NCBI GenBank assembly: GCA_964468205.1
Contig: CAYXVG010000017.1
Coordinates: 1-64,000, forward strand
Reading direction: 5' to 3'
Length of the DNA: 64,000 bases
Source: CAWELS01 sp964468205
GTDB lineage: Bacteria > Acidobacteriota > Terriglobia > Bryobacterales > Bryobacteraceae
Part shown: positions 33,715 to 42,438 of the stretch, one piece after another
Numbering within the stretch: position 1 is the first letter of the stretch
How the letters are laid out: the number at the start of each line of letters is the position of its first letter
The notes under the pieces: model-generated
What the model was told of the DNA's origin: nothing
The model's input: the letters and a program-made list of their open reading frames with translations, nothing else
The model's database searches: none
Position numbers and translations under genes: made by a program

Positions 33715-35166
33715 ATGAGACAGTTTCTTCTGCTCCTTGTTGCTGTGTTGCCGGCGCTGGCCGCGGCCGCGCCGCCGAACATCGTCTTCATCCTGGCCGA
33801 CGACATGGGCTATGGAGACGTCCGGGCGCTGAATTCGAGCTCGAAGATTCCCACGCCGCATTTGGACTCCCTGGCTCGGGACGGCATGACTTTCACGGAC
33901 GCCCATAGCGGATCGGCCGTTTGCACCCCTACCCGGTATGGAGTGCTGACCGGCCGTTATGCGTGGCGCACGCGCCTGAAACGGGGCGTGCTGAACGGCT
34001 ACGGCGAACCCCTGATCGAGAGCGGCCGGCTGACGGTGGCCGGTTTGCTCGGCCAGCAGGGCTACTACACCGGCATCGTGGGCAAATGGCACCTTGGGCT
34101 GGGGTTTGCACGGAAGGGGGAGGAGTTTGATTTCTCGAAGCCGGTGACGGACAACCCGAACACGCACGGCTTCGACTACTCCTACATCATTCCGGCGTCG
34201 CTCGACTTTCCGCCTTATGTTTACATTCACAACGGCAAAATCACGGAGTACCCGTCGATCACCCAGCCGGCGCAGCCATTCCCGGCGTTTTTGCGCGAAG
34301 GCCCCCGAGGGCCTGATCTGGTAATGGAAGACTGTCTGGACGACCTGTTGAAGGATGCGGTGGATTTCATCGGCCGCCGTGCCGGAGAAGAGCAACCGTT
34401 TTTGCTATATTTCCCGCTCACAGCGCCGCACAAGCCGACTTTGCCGCATCCCCGGTTCGTGGGCAAGACGGACCTGGGGCCATATGGCGATTTCATCGTA
34501 CAGGTGGACTGGACCGTGGGCGAGGTTCTGAAGGCGCTGGAATCGGCCGGCATCGAGAAGAACACGCTGGTCATCTTCACCTCGGACAATGGCTCTTACA
34601 TGTACCGCGACGATGACCCGAACGCCGCCGACCATGTATCGGACGAGACCCTTCAGATCTACCGGGCGGACCATCATACTGCCAACCACGTCTTCCGCGG
34701 CACGAAGGCCGATATCTGGGAGGCGGGCCACCGCGTACCGTTCTTCGCGCGCTGGCCGGGCCGGATCAAGCCGGGAAGCCGCACTTCGGCCACGATCTGT
34801 CTGACCGACTTTTTCGCCACCGCGGCCGAGGTTGCCGGCGCCGGTCTACCGGAGAAGGCGGCCGAGGATAGCTTCAGCTTCTTGCCATTGCTGGCGGGCG
34901 GGACGCCGGAACGCAGAGCGCCGGTGGTCCATCATTCGGCAAACGGAGTGTTCGCCGTGCGGGACGGGAAGTGGAAGCTTGTGCTGGCCAACGGAAGCGG
35001 CGGGCGGGAGAAGCCGCAGGGCGATCCGTTTGCGAAGCCTTACCGTCTCTTCGACCTGGAGGCTGACATCTCGGAGAAGACGAACCTGATTGAGGAGCAT
35101 CCCGAGGTGGCAGCGCGGCTCGAGGAAGCGCTCACCAAGATGCGGGAGTCGGGACGCAGCCGCTAA
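33715..35166 (+). CDS. Formylglycine-dependent sulfatase, exported
   Basis: A 483-residue arylsulfatase-family protein with a signal peptide (MRQFLLLLVAVLPALAAAA). Metal-binding Asp residues are in NIVFILADDMGYGDV, and the sulfatase signature CTPTRYGVLTGRY has cysteine 70 as the residue converted to formylglycine. It probably removes sulfate from polysaccharides or other esters outside the cytoplasm. Cysteine-type sulfatases need a maturation enzyme; none is certain in this window. The ATG at 33715 is preceded by a TAGACT box rather than a ribosome-binding site. The next gene starts immediately after its stop. Confidence 0.92.
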   Translation: MRQFLLLLVAVLPALAAAAPPNIVFILADDMGYGDVRALNSSSKIPTPHLDSLARDGMTFTDAHSGSAVCTPTRYGVLTGRYAWRTRLKRGVLNGYGEPLIESGRLTVAGLLGQQGYYTGIVGKWHLGLGFARKGEEFDFSKPVTDNPNTHGFDYSYIIPASLDFPPYVYIHNGKITEYPSITQPAQPFPAFLREGPRGPDLVMEDCLDDLLKDAVDFIGRRAGEEQPFLLYFPLTAPHKPTLPHPRFVGKTDLGPYGDFIVQVDWTVGEVLKALESAGIEKNTLVIFTSDNGSYMYRDDDPNAADHVSDETLQIYRADHHTANHVFRGTKADIWEAGHRVPFFARWPGRIKPGSRTSATICLTDFFATAAEVAGAGLPEKAAEDSFSFLPLLAGGTPERRAPVVHHSANGVFAVRDGKWKLVLANGSGGREKPQGDPFAKPYRLFDLEADISEKTNLIEEHPEVAARLEEALTKMRESGRSR

Positions 35167-36087
35167 ATGCCGCAGGCGAAACGAAGATACGGATTGATTC
35201 ACAATCCCGGAGCGGGAGACGCGGAGGCTGACGACGATCTCCGGTATGTCGTGGAGCAGTTAGGGAAGGAAGGCGTCGCGCTCGAGGTGCGGGAAACCGG
35301 ACCGGGTGACGACGCCGCCGAGTTCGCGAGGGATCTGGTGGGCGGCGGGGCGGAAGCGGTGATCGCATCGGGTGGTGATGGTACGGTGGCCGCGGTGGGT
35401 GGAGCCTTGGCGGGGACGGAGACGCCCTTGGGGATTATTCCCCGGGGCACGGCCAACGCATTCGCTCTTTCGTTGGGGATACTGCCGCTGCTTTCGCGGG
35501 CGTGCGCGGCGATTACCGATGGCCACATTCGCCGCGTGGATACCGCCCGCTGCAACGGGTGGCCCATGGTGCTGCTGGTTGCAATCGGTTATGAGGCGGA
35601 AGTTGTGAAGGGGGCCGGCCGGGAGTTGAAACAGAAGTACGGCCCATTCGCGTATTTCGTCAGCGGTTTTCAGCAACTAGGAGAGCAGAGGCTCTTTCAG
35701 GCGGTGATCGAAACCGGTTCGGTGCGCCGCGAATGCGCCGCCACCGCCATTACGATCGCGAACGCGGCTCCTCCGACTTCGCTGCTGGCGCAAGGGCTTG
35801 GCGTCCCGGATGTTGACGATGGATATCTGGACATGACGGTCGTGCGCAAGGATTCGACGCTCGCGGGACTGGACATGCTGGCCGATCTGTTCGTGGCCGG
35901 GATTTCCGATTCCCCGGTGATCCGGGACGACGTTCGCGCCGGCCTGGTGAAGAACGTCCGGATCTCCACCGATCCGCCTCAGGCCGTGGCCATGGATGGG
36001 GAGATTATCGGCGAGACGCCCGTGGAGATCGAGTGCGTCCCCGGGTCGTTGAGCGTTTTCGCGCCGCCTCCCCGGGATGACGAGTGA
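35167..36087 (+). CDS. Diacylglycerol/sphingosine kinase-like lipid kinase (YegS/BmrU type)
   Basis: A 306-residue member of the DAGK catalytic family. Motifs include IHNPGAG near the N-terminus, the nucleotide-binding IASGGDGTVAAVGGALAG, and GIIPRGTANAFALSLGI. The C-terminal beta-sandwich ends with VAMDGEIIGETPVEIECVPG. Such enzymes phosphorylate lipid hydroxyl groups using ATP. The ATG directly abuts the sulfatase TAA, so the two genes are probably coupled. Confidence 0.88.
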   Translation: MPQAKRRYGLIHNPGAGDAEADDDLRYVVEQLGKEGVALEVRETGPGDDAAEFARDLVGGGAEAVIASGGDGTVAAVGGALAGTETPLGIIPRGTANAFALSLGILPLLSRACAAITDGHIRRVDTARCNGWPMVLLVAIGYEAEVVKGAGRELKQKYGPFAYFVSGFQQLGEQRLFQAVIETGSVRRECAATAITIANAAPPTSLLAQGLGVPDVDDGYLDMTVVRKDSTLAGLDMLADLFVAGISDSPVIRDDVRAGLVKNVRISTDPPQAVAMDGEIIGETPVEIECVPGSLSVFAPPPRDDE

Positions 36088-36101
36088 GGCCTCGCGCCCC
36101 C

Positions 36102-36986
36102 CTACCAGTGCACGGCTGGCTCCGGAGTCACGTAGTATTTATCGCCGTCCCACCGCACTTGTCGCGCCGCGGCGCCTTCTTCCTTCACGTCGATCAGCCA
36201 CGCGCCTTCGCGGCCATCCTCGGTGGCGCTGCCGGCGCAGAAGATCGGCAGCGGAGTTTCCGGGGCGCGGCGGCAGAACAATTCGTGCACATGTCCGGCA
36301 AGGATGGCGCCGCGGCGGCCGCCGGCACAGACTTCGAGAAACTCTTCCGCATTATTCAACCGGTGGCCCGGCCAATCGGGGCTGCCATCGGCCAACTGGG
36401 GGGTGTAATGGAGAATCACGAAAATGAAGCGATTGCGCAATTGCGGTTCGTGCAGCAACGTGTCAAGCGCTTCGAGTTGCGGGGAGTCGATTTCGCCAGT
36501 GGCCCCGATCCCGGGCGGTTTGGCGCTTACCGCGTTCACGGCGATGAGCGCCACCGAGCCGCCAAATAGTCGCACAAAAGGCCAATCCGGGCCGGTTTGT
36601 TCCGCTGGGATGGCCGCGCCGAGACTGTTGGGGAAGGCGGTGAGATAGCGCTTGTGGCCGCCCGAGTAGTACACGTCATGATTACCGGGAATCGTTACCA
36701 GCCCGTGTTCCAGCCGACGGAAGGGATCCAGCGCTCTATTCGCCACTTCGAGTTCCCGCTTGGTTCCCAATTCGCTCATGTCACCCGAACACAGGGCCAA
36801 CTGCACCGAGTTTTGCTCCGAGAAATTGAACAGCGCGGCGAGTTTCTCCGCCGCTTCATAGAATCGTCCGCCGCGGCGCAGGGCCACCGGAATGCCGCTC
36901 CACAGCCGCCGTCCCCACCAATCCCGCAAGGGCACCCGGTAAACCGGGAAATGCACATGTACGTCGCTGAAGTGCAGCACTCGCAT
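36102..36986 (-). CDS. Calcineurin-like metallophosphoesterase
   Basis: A 294-residue protein with all five metallophosphoesterase blocks: HFSDVHVHF, CSGDMSELG, IPGNHDVYYSG, VILHYTPQL and LAGHVHELF. The family uses a dinuclear metal centre to hydrolyse phosphomonoesters or diesters; the substrate is unknown, and the layout is close to the CpdA/Icc branch. There is no signal peptide. It converges with the lipid-kinase gene 14 nt away. A TACCCT box lies 11 nt before the ATG. Confidence 0.9.
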   Translation of the reverse strand: MRVLHFSDVHVHFPVYRVPLRDWWGRRLWSGIPVALRRGGRFYEAAEKLAALFNFSEQNSVQLALCSGDMSELGTKRELEVANRALDPFRRLEHGLVTIPGNHDVYYSGGHKRYLTAFPNSLGAAIPAEQTGPDWPFVRLFGGSVALIAVNAVSAKPPGIGATGEIDSPQLEALDTLLHEPQLRNRFIFVILHYTPQLADGSPDWPGHRLNNAEEFLEVCAGGRRGAILAGHVHELFCRRAPETPLPIFCAGSATEDGREGAWLIDVKEEGAAARQVRWDGDKYYVTPEPAVHW

Positions 36987-37104
36987 TCAGATCTTTCAGG
37001 GTAACCGTTCTGAGGGAGGGCGAGGCGGGTGGAACCGGATTGCTACACTAGTGTTTCTGGCGGCGTTGTCTCCGCGGCAAGCCGGATTCCCAAGCGATTT
37101 CACA

Positions 37105-38841
37105 ATGAGCCCGAAGCGCAAGCGGACCAACGCGAACCGGAAAGCCGGAGAGTCTCCGCCCCGACCAGCGTCCGCGGAGGCGCCGGTGGCCGCGGCGCCC
37201 GCTCCAGGTCTTTCAAACTCGGTGGCCTATCTCTTGCTGTTCGGAGTGATCTGCGTCGCTCTGTTCTTCCGCTTTCATCAACTGGCACAGCTTCCGGCCG
37301 GCATGTGGGGAGACGAGGCTGTTAACGGCATCGACGCAATGAACTCACTGCGCACCGGCGAATTCAAGGCTTTTTATTCCGGAAATTTTGGCCGGGAAGG
37401 ATTACTCATCTGGCTACTCGCTGTTTCGATTCAGTTGCTTGGAAACACGGTGACCGCGCTGCGAGTCCCGAGCGCAGTAGTGGGTGTCCTGACGGTTGTA
37501 ATGGTGTTTTTCACCACGCGGAAGCTGATCGATTTCTTCCGGCGCGGCGGCGGCGGGCGGTTACTGGACGCGAACGCGGTGGGGCTTCTCGCGGCTCTGT
37601 TTCTCGCGGCCAGCCACTGGCACACGGGTTTCTCCCGGATCGCGTTCCGGGGTATTCTCGACCCGCTATTCGGGCTGGCGGCGATTTACACGATGATGCT
37701 CCTTCTCGAGCGCTCGTCGTATCGGCACGCTCTGCTCGCCGGCGCGGTGACAGGGGCGGGGCTCTACGGATACTCGTCCTACCGGTTCGTGGTGTTTCCG
37801 CTTATCTTCCTGGTGGTGTTCGACGGCTGGCGGCGGCACGGGTTTCCGCTGGGCGCCGGCAAAGCTATCGCGAATCCGCGATTGTGGACGTACTCGCTGG
37901 TGACCGTGCTGATCGCCGTGCCGCTCGTCCGCGTTGTGGCGGCCGATCCCGACGCGTTCTTCCGCCGCTCGAACATGGTCTCCGTGTTTCATAAGGAGGA
38001 TCCCGCCGAAGAGTTTCGCCTCTCGGCTACCAAGGCGCTCGGCCAGTTTCACATCGAGGGAGATCCGAACTGGCGCCACAATTACAGCGGCCGGCCGGCG
38101 CTGCCCCGTCTGCTTGGCTTCTGCCTTGCGGTGGCGTTGCTGGGCGGGCCGCTGATGCTATTGCTGCTGAAGCGGAGGTGGCGCGATTCCCGCCCGGGGC
38201 GCGCGCTTCGCGACTTCGCCGCTCCGCCGCTATGGCTCTTCCTGGTTCTGTGGGCGCTGGCTGGACTGACGCCGGCCGCGCTGACGTTCGATGGGCGGCC
38301 GCACTTTCTGCGCTCCATCAGCTCAGCGCCGCCGGTCTACATATTGACGGCTCTTGGCTGCTTTGCCGTGATTCACCTTGCCGGCCGGTCGATTCCGCGC
38401 GGACTGGCGGCGTGGGCGGTGCTGTTCCTGAGCCTGTTCACGCCGCTCTATGCGATTCGCACGGGCTATACCAGCTACTTCCGCGACTGGGCGGAGCATT
38501 CGAGCTCGCGAGGCTACTTCATGTTCGATGTGGCACGGGTGGCGCACCGCGCCGCGACGCTGCCGGACGGCCCCGAGAAATACGTGGTGGTCGGCCGGCC
38601 CATGCACTCCGACATGAGCAAGAGCTGGAATGTTCAGCCGATTGTGTATCTCACCCATACCGAAACCGAGGAGGCGCGGGAGGCGAAGCGCTACCGCTAC
38701 ATCACGGCCGGGGATATCGAGCATCTTCCGCGGTCGGAGGCGGTGCGCTATTTCATTCTCTCGGAAGTGAACGACGACGACCTGGAGATGGTGGAGAAGG
38801 CGGTGGCCGAGGTCGCCCCGAACGGAACCATCATTCGCTGA
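37105..38841 (+). CDS. GT39-like (ArnT/PMT-type) membrane glycosyltransferase
   Basis: A 578-residue polytopic protein with about ten or more membrane helices. The N-terminal periplasmic loop has the acidic signature GMWGDEAVNGIDAMNSL typical of GT-C lipid-phosphosugar transferases, followed by GREGLLIWLLAVSIQLLG. The C-terminal domain is soluble. It likely transfers a sugar from a polyprenyl-phosphate donor to lipid, protein or glycan. The start at the ATG (37105) gives a basic cytoplasmic N-terminus; an in-frame GTG at 37051 is an alternative. Its last 30 nt (38812-38841) are duplicated exactly at 40992-41021. The 3' end overlaps the convergent gene by 11 nt. Confidence 0.85.
   Translation: MSPKRKRTNANRKAGESPPRPASAEAPVAAAPAPGLSNSVAYLLLFGVICVALFFRFHQLAQLPAGMWGDEAVNGIDAMNSLRTGEFKAFYSGNFGREGLLIWLLAVSIQLLGNTVTALRVPSAVVGVLTVVMVFFTTRKLIDFFRRGGGGRLLDANAVGLLAALFLAASHWHTGFSRIAFRGILDPLFGLAAIYTMMLLLERSSYRHALLAGAVTGAGLYGYSSYRFVVFPLIFLVVFDGWRRHGFPLGAGKAIANPRLWTYSLVTVLIAVPLVRVVAADPDAFFRRSNMVSVFHKEDPAEEFRLSATKALGQFHIEGDPNWRHNYSGRPALPRLLGFCLAVALLGGPLMLLLLKRRWRDSRPGRALRDFAAPPLWLFLVLWALAGLTPAALTFDGRPHFLRSISSAPPVYILTALGCFAVIHLAGRSIPRGLAAWAVLFLSLFTPLYAIRTGYTSYFRDWAEHSSSRGYFMFDVARVAHRAATLPDGPEKYVVVGRPMHSDMSKSWNVQPIVYLTHTETEEAREAKRYRYITAGDIEHLPRSEAVRYFILSEVNDDDLEMVEKAVAEVAPNGTIIR
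38812..38841. repeat. 30-bp direct repeat, left copy (3' end of the glycosyltransferase gene)
   Basis: Identical to 40992-41021. It encodes the last residues VAPNGTIIR and the stop codon. It forms the left boundary of a 2.2-kb segment that looks inserted. Confidence 0.85.
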
Positions 38842-39754
38842 GACAGAAATTGAAGTGCAAGGCGAGGGCGATGGCGTGCTCCGGGGGAGATGACGTGGGT
38901 TGACGGACGAACCGGCAGAGTTCGCTATTGTTTTCCGCCGTGGGTTGGCCGGCTTCCGGCGAGCTCAGATATTCACCCAGAAGACGGAGCGCTGTTGCAG
39001 AGAAGTCAGCCGCCGGATCATCTGGCCGGCGCGCCAACTCCGCTAGTCGCCGGCGAAATGAGGAAACGATTTCCGAAATGTTCGCCTCCGGTGAATGAAT
39101 TGGCGCGGCTGTGAGGACCATGCGGCTCGAGTACCGATACTCAAGGTACGGGTACACGGCTCTGTCGGCTGACAGTGGCAGAGTATCGAGGATGGAGTAG
39201 TCGGGCCACGGACTAAGCACGAACGCCGTTGCCAGGCCCGGTTTGAGCATGCTCCGGCAATAGAACCCATCCACCGCCTTACCGGGTGCAATGGGCCCCG
39301 CGGGTTTCGACAGCGGATACCAGTTGAGGAAGACTCCACCCTCCGCGTCCAGCGCTTCGCGAATGGATGGTATTCTCGACTTCGACAGACCGTGGTGCCA
39401 TCCATCAGGTTCGCGAACCTCGCTAACAAGATGGTCTCGTGGTATCGCGATTTTCCAGTGTGCTATGCTCGCTGCTGCATCAACGGCGTTCGACAAGCGG
39501 TATTCGTAACGGAAGTGGCTGTTCTCGGGTGTGATTGCGACCTCCAAAACAGGGCGAGCTTGGTTTGCCAGTGGGATCTTTGCGGTTACCTTCGTGCCAT
39601 CCCGATCCGGGGAAGGGTACTCGACTTCGACATAGCCCTCTTCGAGGTGGGGGCGTACGGCAACATCGCTTGGACCGACCTCCAACGGCCCCCACTGCGA
39701 CCACACGAGGTTGGCAGTGGCGACACCGAGGAGTAATACGTTTCGGTTAGACAT
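38831..39754 (-). CDS. Secreted protein of unknown function, paralogue 1
   Basis: A 307-residue protein I do not recognise. It has a short signal peptide (NVLLLGVATANLVWSQ), then a beta-rich domain with YVEVEYPSPDRDGTKV and FRYEYRLSNAVDAAASIAHW. It resembles the next gene upstream on the same strand, which has FPNRTKPVLH and YRYSYRVQNAANARQAV at the equivalent place, so the two are paralogues. Its TGA stop lies inside the 30-bp repeat derived from the glycosyltransferase gene, meaning the junction itself supplies the end of this gene. It is more AT-rich than its flanks. Confidence 0.65.
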   Translation of the reverse strand: MSNRNVLLLGVATANLVWSQWGPLEVGPSDVAVRPHLEEGYVEVEYPSPDRDGTKVTAKIPLANQARPVLEVAITPENSHFRYEYRLSNAVDAAASIAHWKIAIPRDHLVSEVREPDGWHHGLSKSRIPSIREALDAEGGVFLNWYPLSKPAGPIAPGKAVDGFYCRSMLKPGLATAFVLSPWPDYSILDTLPLSADRAVYPYLEYRYSSRMVLTAAPIHSPEANISEIVSSFRRRLAELARRPDDPAADFSATALRLLGEYLSSPEAGQPTAENNSELCRFVRQPTSSPPEHAIALALHFNFCLSE

Positions 39755-39783
39755 ATGCGGTTGTGTGATAGAAAAACACGCTC

Positions 39784-40749
39784 CTAATCGAGATCGAGGC
39801 TCAGCCTGAGCGCCTCGGTAACTGAGGTTTCCAGATCGTTCTTGGGAGTATCTTCCAACTCCAGTTCCGGCTGCGGTAGCAAGACCCCCTCAATTTCGGT
39901 TGTCGAGTTCCTGACAGCTTCCATATACTCCGTAAGTGAGGCACGCACAGCCTGAAGAAACGGCGATTGCCCGCTGGCGAGTTCAACCCGGCTGATCATT
40001 TGAACAAAATCAGCGGCTACTGCGTAGTAGTTTCGATCCGGCGGGTGTTTTGGCCCGATGCCGTAGATATGGACCGAGCCTAATCCTAATCGCCTTGCCC
40101 TCTCAATCTGAGTCCGCACCTCGACCGGTAAGGAGGCGATCGCGGCTTCGTCCTGAGTTTCGCCGATTGAGTAGACGGTGGTGATCCCTGGCTTTGCAAT
40201 GGAATCGAAACCGAACTCAGCGCCTTCCTGGCCAGGAAGAAGAGAACCGCCAGACGCCTCAAAAACGATGCCCGGCTTGGAGTATTGGTTACCATGGGTC
40301 TCAAGCACGGCCCCCCAGTTGGCTGGCGTGGCCCCGATTCGCACGTCCGCGAGAGCCTGTGGAGACCTTATTTCCACCACGAACTTCCGGACAGCTTGCC
40401 GTGCATTGGCCGCGTTCTGAACGCGGTAGGAATAGCGATACCTTCCATTGGGCAGTCTCTGAACCGACGAATGTAGAACGGGTTTCGTGCGGTTAGGGAA
40501 CTCAATCTCCCGAGTGATCCTGCGACCAGCGCGGTCGTAATCCGGCGTGCCGAGCGACTCTGGGTAGGATAAGAGATACCTTCCGTCCATCCTGAGGAAC
40601 ACGTAATCGTCGAGTAGGTCAGAAGGCAAAACACCATCGATCGGGTACACAGGCACGGGTGATATCGAGCCGCGCGAGGTGGTCTGGGAACTACCGAATG
40701 CAAGACTGAGTATTATTCCGCAGGCCGTGAGTTGAATAAGCCGTTTCAC
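39784..40749 (-). CDS. Secreted protein of unknown function, paralogue 2
   Basis: A 321-residue protein from a GTG at 40749, giving a normal signal peptide (KRLIQLTACGIILSLAFGSS); a TTG at 40764 is also possible. The body has beta-rich segments (YPIDGVLPSDLLDDYVFLRM, EIEFPNRTKPVLH, RYRYSYRVQNAANA) shared in pattern with the neighbouring paralogue, and an acidic C-terminus. The 29-nt spacing suggests the two genes are cotranscribed. Base composition is visibly lower in GC than the surrounding genes, consistent with recent acquisition. No function can be assigned. Confidence 0.65.
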   Translation of the reverse strand: MKRLIQLTACGIILSLAFGSSQTTSRGSISPVPVYPIDGVLPSDLLDDYVFLRMDGRYLLSYPESLGTPDYDRAGRRITREIEFPNRTKPVLHSSVQRLPNGRYRYSYRVQNAANARQAVRKFVVEIRSPQALADVRIGATPANWGAVLETHGNQYSKPGIVFEASGGSLLPGQEGAEFGFDSIAKPGITTVYSIGETQDEAAIASLPVEVRTQIERARRLGLGSVHIYGIGPKHPPDRNYYAVAADFVQMISRVELASGQSPFLQAVRASLTEYMEAVRNSTTEIEGVLLPQPELELEDTPKNDLETSVTEALRLSLDLD

Positions 40750-40773
40750 AAAGAGACACCCCAAATATACAAC

Positions 40774-40853
40774 TTATTGGCGCTCTGAGCAGTGAATGTG
40801 CCTGGTTTCCGTGTTATTGGCGCTCTGAGCAGTGAATGTGCCTGGTTTCCGTG
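40774..40853. repeat. 40-bp perfect tandem duplication
   Basis: Positions 40774-40813 and 40814-40853 are identical (unit begins TTATTGGCGCTCTGAGCAGT). It lies upstream of paralogue 2, about 138 bp from the right 30-bp repeat. Confidence 0.92.
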
Positions 40854-40991
40854 CCAACATTCTCGATAAGCATTCTCCAGGAATTGCATTGCACGCAGAT
40901 GGCTATGAAGCGGGTCTTCCCATATGGATCGAGTATGAAGCTGAGTTTGCACGGAGGTAAACGGCTATTCCGGAGCCGATGTACAGCCACT

Positions 40992-41021
40992 GTCGCCCCG
41001 AACGGAACCATCATTCGCTGA
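40992..41021. repeat. 30-bp direct repeat, right copy
   Basis: Exact copy of the last 30 nt of the glycosyltransferase gene (38812-38841), in the same orientation. The flanking bases differ on both sides. Together the copies bound a 2,150-bp interior. Confidence 0.85.
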
Positions 41022-41163
41022 AGATTCATTCGCCGTGCCATCGTATCGTGGTAAGAAGGAACGGAGGGGCCGTGTCAGGGCTCAGGGCGCGGGGCATCCG
41101 GGGGGACAACCTGGCATCCTTGTGTTTTGCGCCTGAGTCCGGCGACGGACTTTCGGGACGAGG

Positions 41164-42438
41164 ATGAGAGCAATTCGGCGCAAACTGAAGACGATCGGGC
41201 GGCGGAACCGCGAGACGCGCATGTTCGCCAAGGCGATGTACTCGAAGTATCATCCCGTTCAGGCGCACATCATTCCGACGCGAAGGTGTAACCTTGCCTG
41301 CACCTACTGCAACGAGTTCGACAGTGTGTCGGAGCCGGTGGCCACCGAAGAGATGCTACGCCGCGTGGACAAGCTCGCCGAGTTGGGAACCACCATCATC
41401 ACCATCAGCGGCGGCGAGCCGCTACTGCATCCGGAGTTGGAGGAGATCATCCGCCGGATCCGGAGGCACGGGATCCTCGCGACGCTGATCACGAACGCGT
41501 ATCTTCTTGTTCCGGAGCGGATCAAGAAGCTGAACCGGGCGGGGCTGGACTACGTGCAGATCTCCATCGATAACGTCAACCCTGACGAGGTTTCGAAAAA
41601 AAGCCTGAAGGTGCTCGAAAAGAAGCTCGAATGGCTGGCCGAGCATGCGGAGTTTCCGGTTACCATCAATTCCGTGCTGGGCAGCTCGATCGGCCATCCC
41701 GAGGACGCCGCGGTGATCGCCCGGCGGGCCAGGGAACTGGGATTCACCTCCACGGTCGGCATAATTCACGATCACAACGGGCAGCTCAAGCCGCTCGACG
41801 AGCGCCGGAAGAGCATCTACCGCGAAATCCTCAAGATGGGGACGCCATTATTCTCGTTCGCGCAGTATGACCGCTTTCAGAAGAACATCACCGAGGGGCG
41901 GCCGAATGAATGGCATTGCCGCGCGGGCTCCCGCTACCTGTATGTTTGCGAGGACGGCCTGGTGCACTGGTGCTCCCAGCAGCGGGGAAACCCGGGGAAG
42001 CCGCTGGCCGACTATACGCTGGAGGACCTGCAGCGGGAGTGGGCTCGCGAGAAGGAGTGCGCGCCGTTTTGCACCGTTTCCTGCGTTCACCAGGTCTCCA
42101 TGCTGGACGCTTTCCGGAAGGAGCCGCGCGAGACCCTGCATCACATGATGGAGTCGCGCAAGAAGATTGATCCGGCCTTCGAAGTTCCAGGGCTCGTCAA
42201 GGCTTTGGACTGGATGTTTCTGCGAGAGGAGAACAAGAAGTTCTTTGAAAGCCTGGCGATCAAGGCGCTCGGGCTGAAGAAGCCGGAAGCTAAGCCCGCT
42301 TCAGCCGCGCGGTCTTCTTCTTCCGCGGCTTCCTCTTCGCTTGGGCCCGACGTCCCGCTTGAACGGCTTCTCCGGCCCAACTCTCAAGCTGCCCGGGATC
42401 CTCAAAGATCTCAGGCGGGGCCAGGTGATAGCTCATAG
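41164..42438 (+). CDS. Radical SAM protein with SPASM-like C-terminal cysteines
   Basis: A 424-residue radical S-adenosylmethionine enzyme. The [4Fe-4S] motif is RRCNLACTYCNEF (C42, C46, C49); ITISGGEPLLHPELEEII is the GGEP motif. Further cysteines occur in WHCRAG, YVCEDG, HWCSQQ and the cluster ECAPFCTVSCVHQ, suggesting an auxiliary cluster. It could modify a peptide or small molecule; sulfatase maturation is conceivable but unproven. The last 50 residues are Ser/Ala/Pro-rich and antisense to the TfoX-like gene, so the true end may be earlier in relatives. No good ribosome-binding site precedes the ATG at 41164; an ATG at 41221 is an alternative. Confidence 0.85.
   Translation: MRAIRRKLKTIGRRNRETRMFAKAMYSKYHPVQAHIIPTRRCNLACTYCNEFDSVSEPVATEEMLRRVDKLAELGTTIITISGGEPLLHPELEEIIRRIRRHGILATLITNAYLLVPERIKKLNRAGLDYVQISIDNVNPDEVSKKSLKVLEKKLEWLAEHAEFPVTINSVLGSSIGHPEDAAVIARRARELGFTSTVGIIHDHNGQLKPLDERRKSIYREILKMGTPLFSFAQYDRFQKNITEGRPNEWHCRAGSRYLYVCEDGLVHWCSQQRGNPGKPLADYTLEDLQREWAREKECAPFCTVSCVHQVSMLDAFRKEPRETLHHMMESRKKIDPAFEVPGLVKALDWMFLREENKKFFESLAIKALGLKKPEAKPASAARSSSSAASSSLGPDVPLERLLRPNSQAARDPQRSQAGPGDSS

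Larger units (their letters stand above)
40750..41163. other. Intergenic region with tandem repeat and duplicated glycosyltransferase end
   Basis: About 410 bases without a supported gene. It holds a 40-bp tandem duplication (40774-40853), the right copy of the 30-bp repeat (40992-41021), and a small hairpin at 41136-41151 (AGTCCG/CGGACT). A short open frame (40836-41021) ends with the same codons as the glycosyltransferase and is probably not a gene. Confidence 0.5.

Noticed and set aside
40836..41021. 61-residue plus-strand frame ending in the glycosyltransferase C-terminus
   Set aside because: Only the final ten codons match, exactly as far as the 30-bp repeat; there is no start signal or domain.
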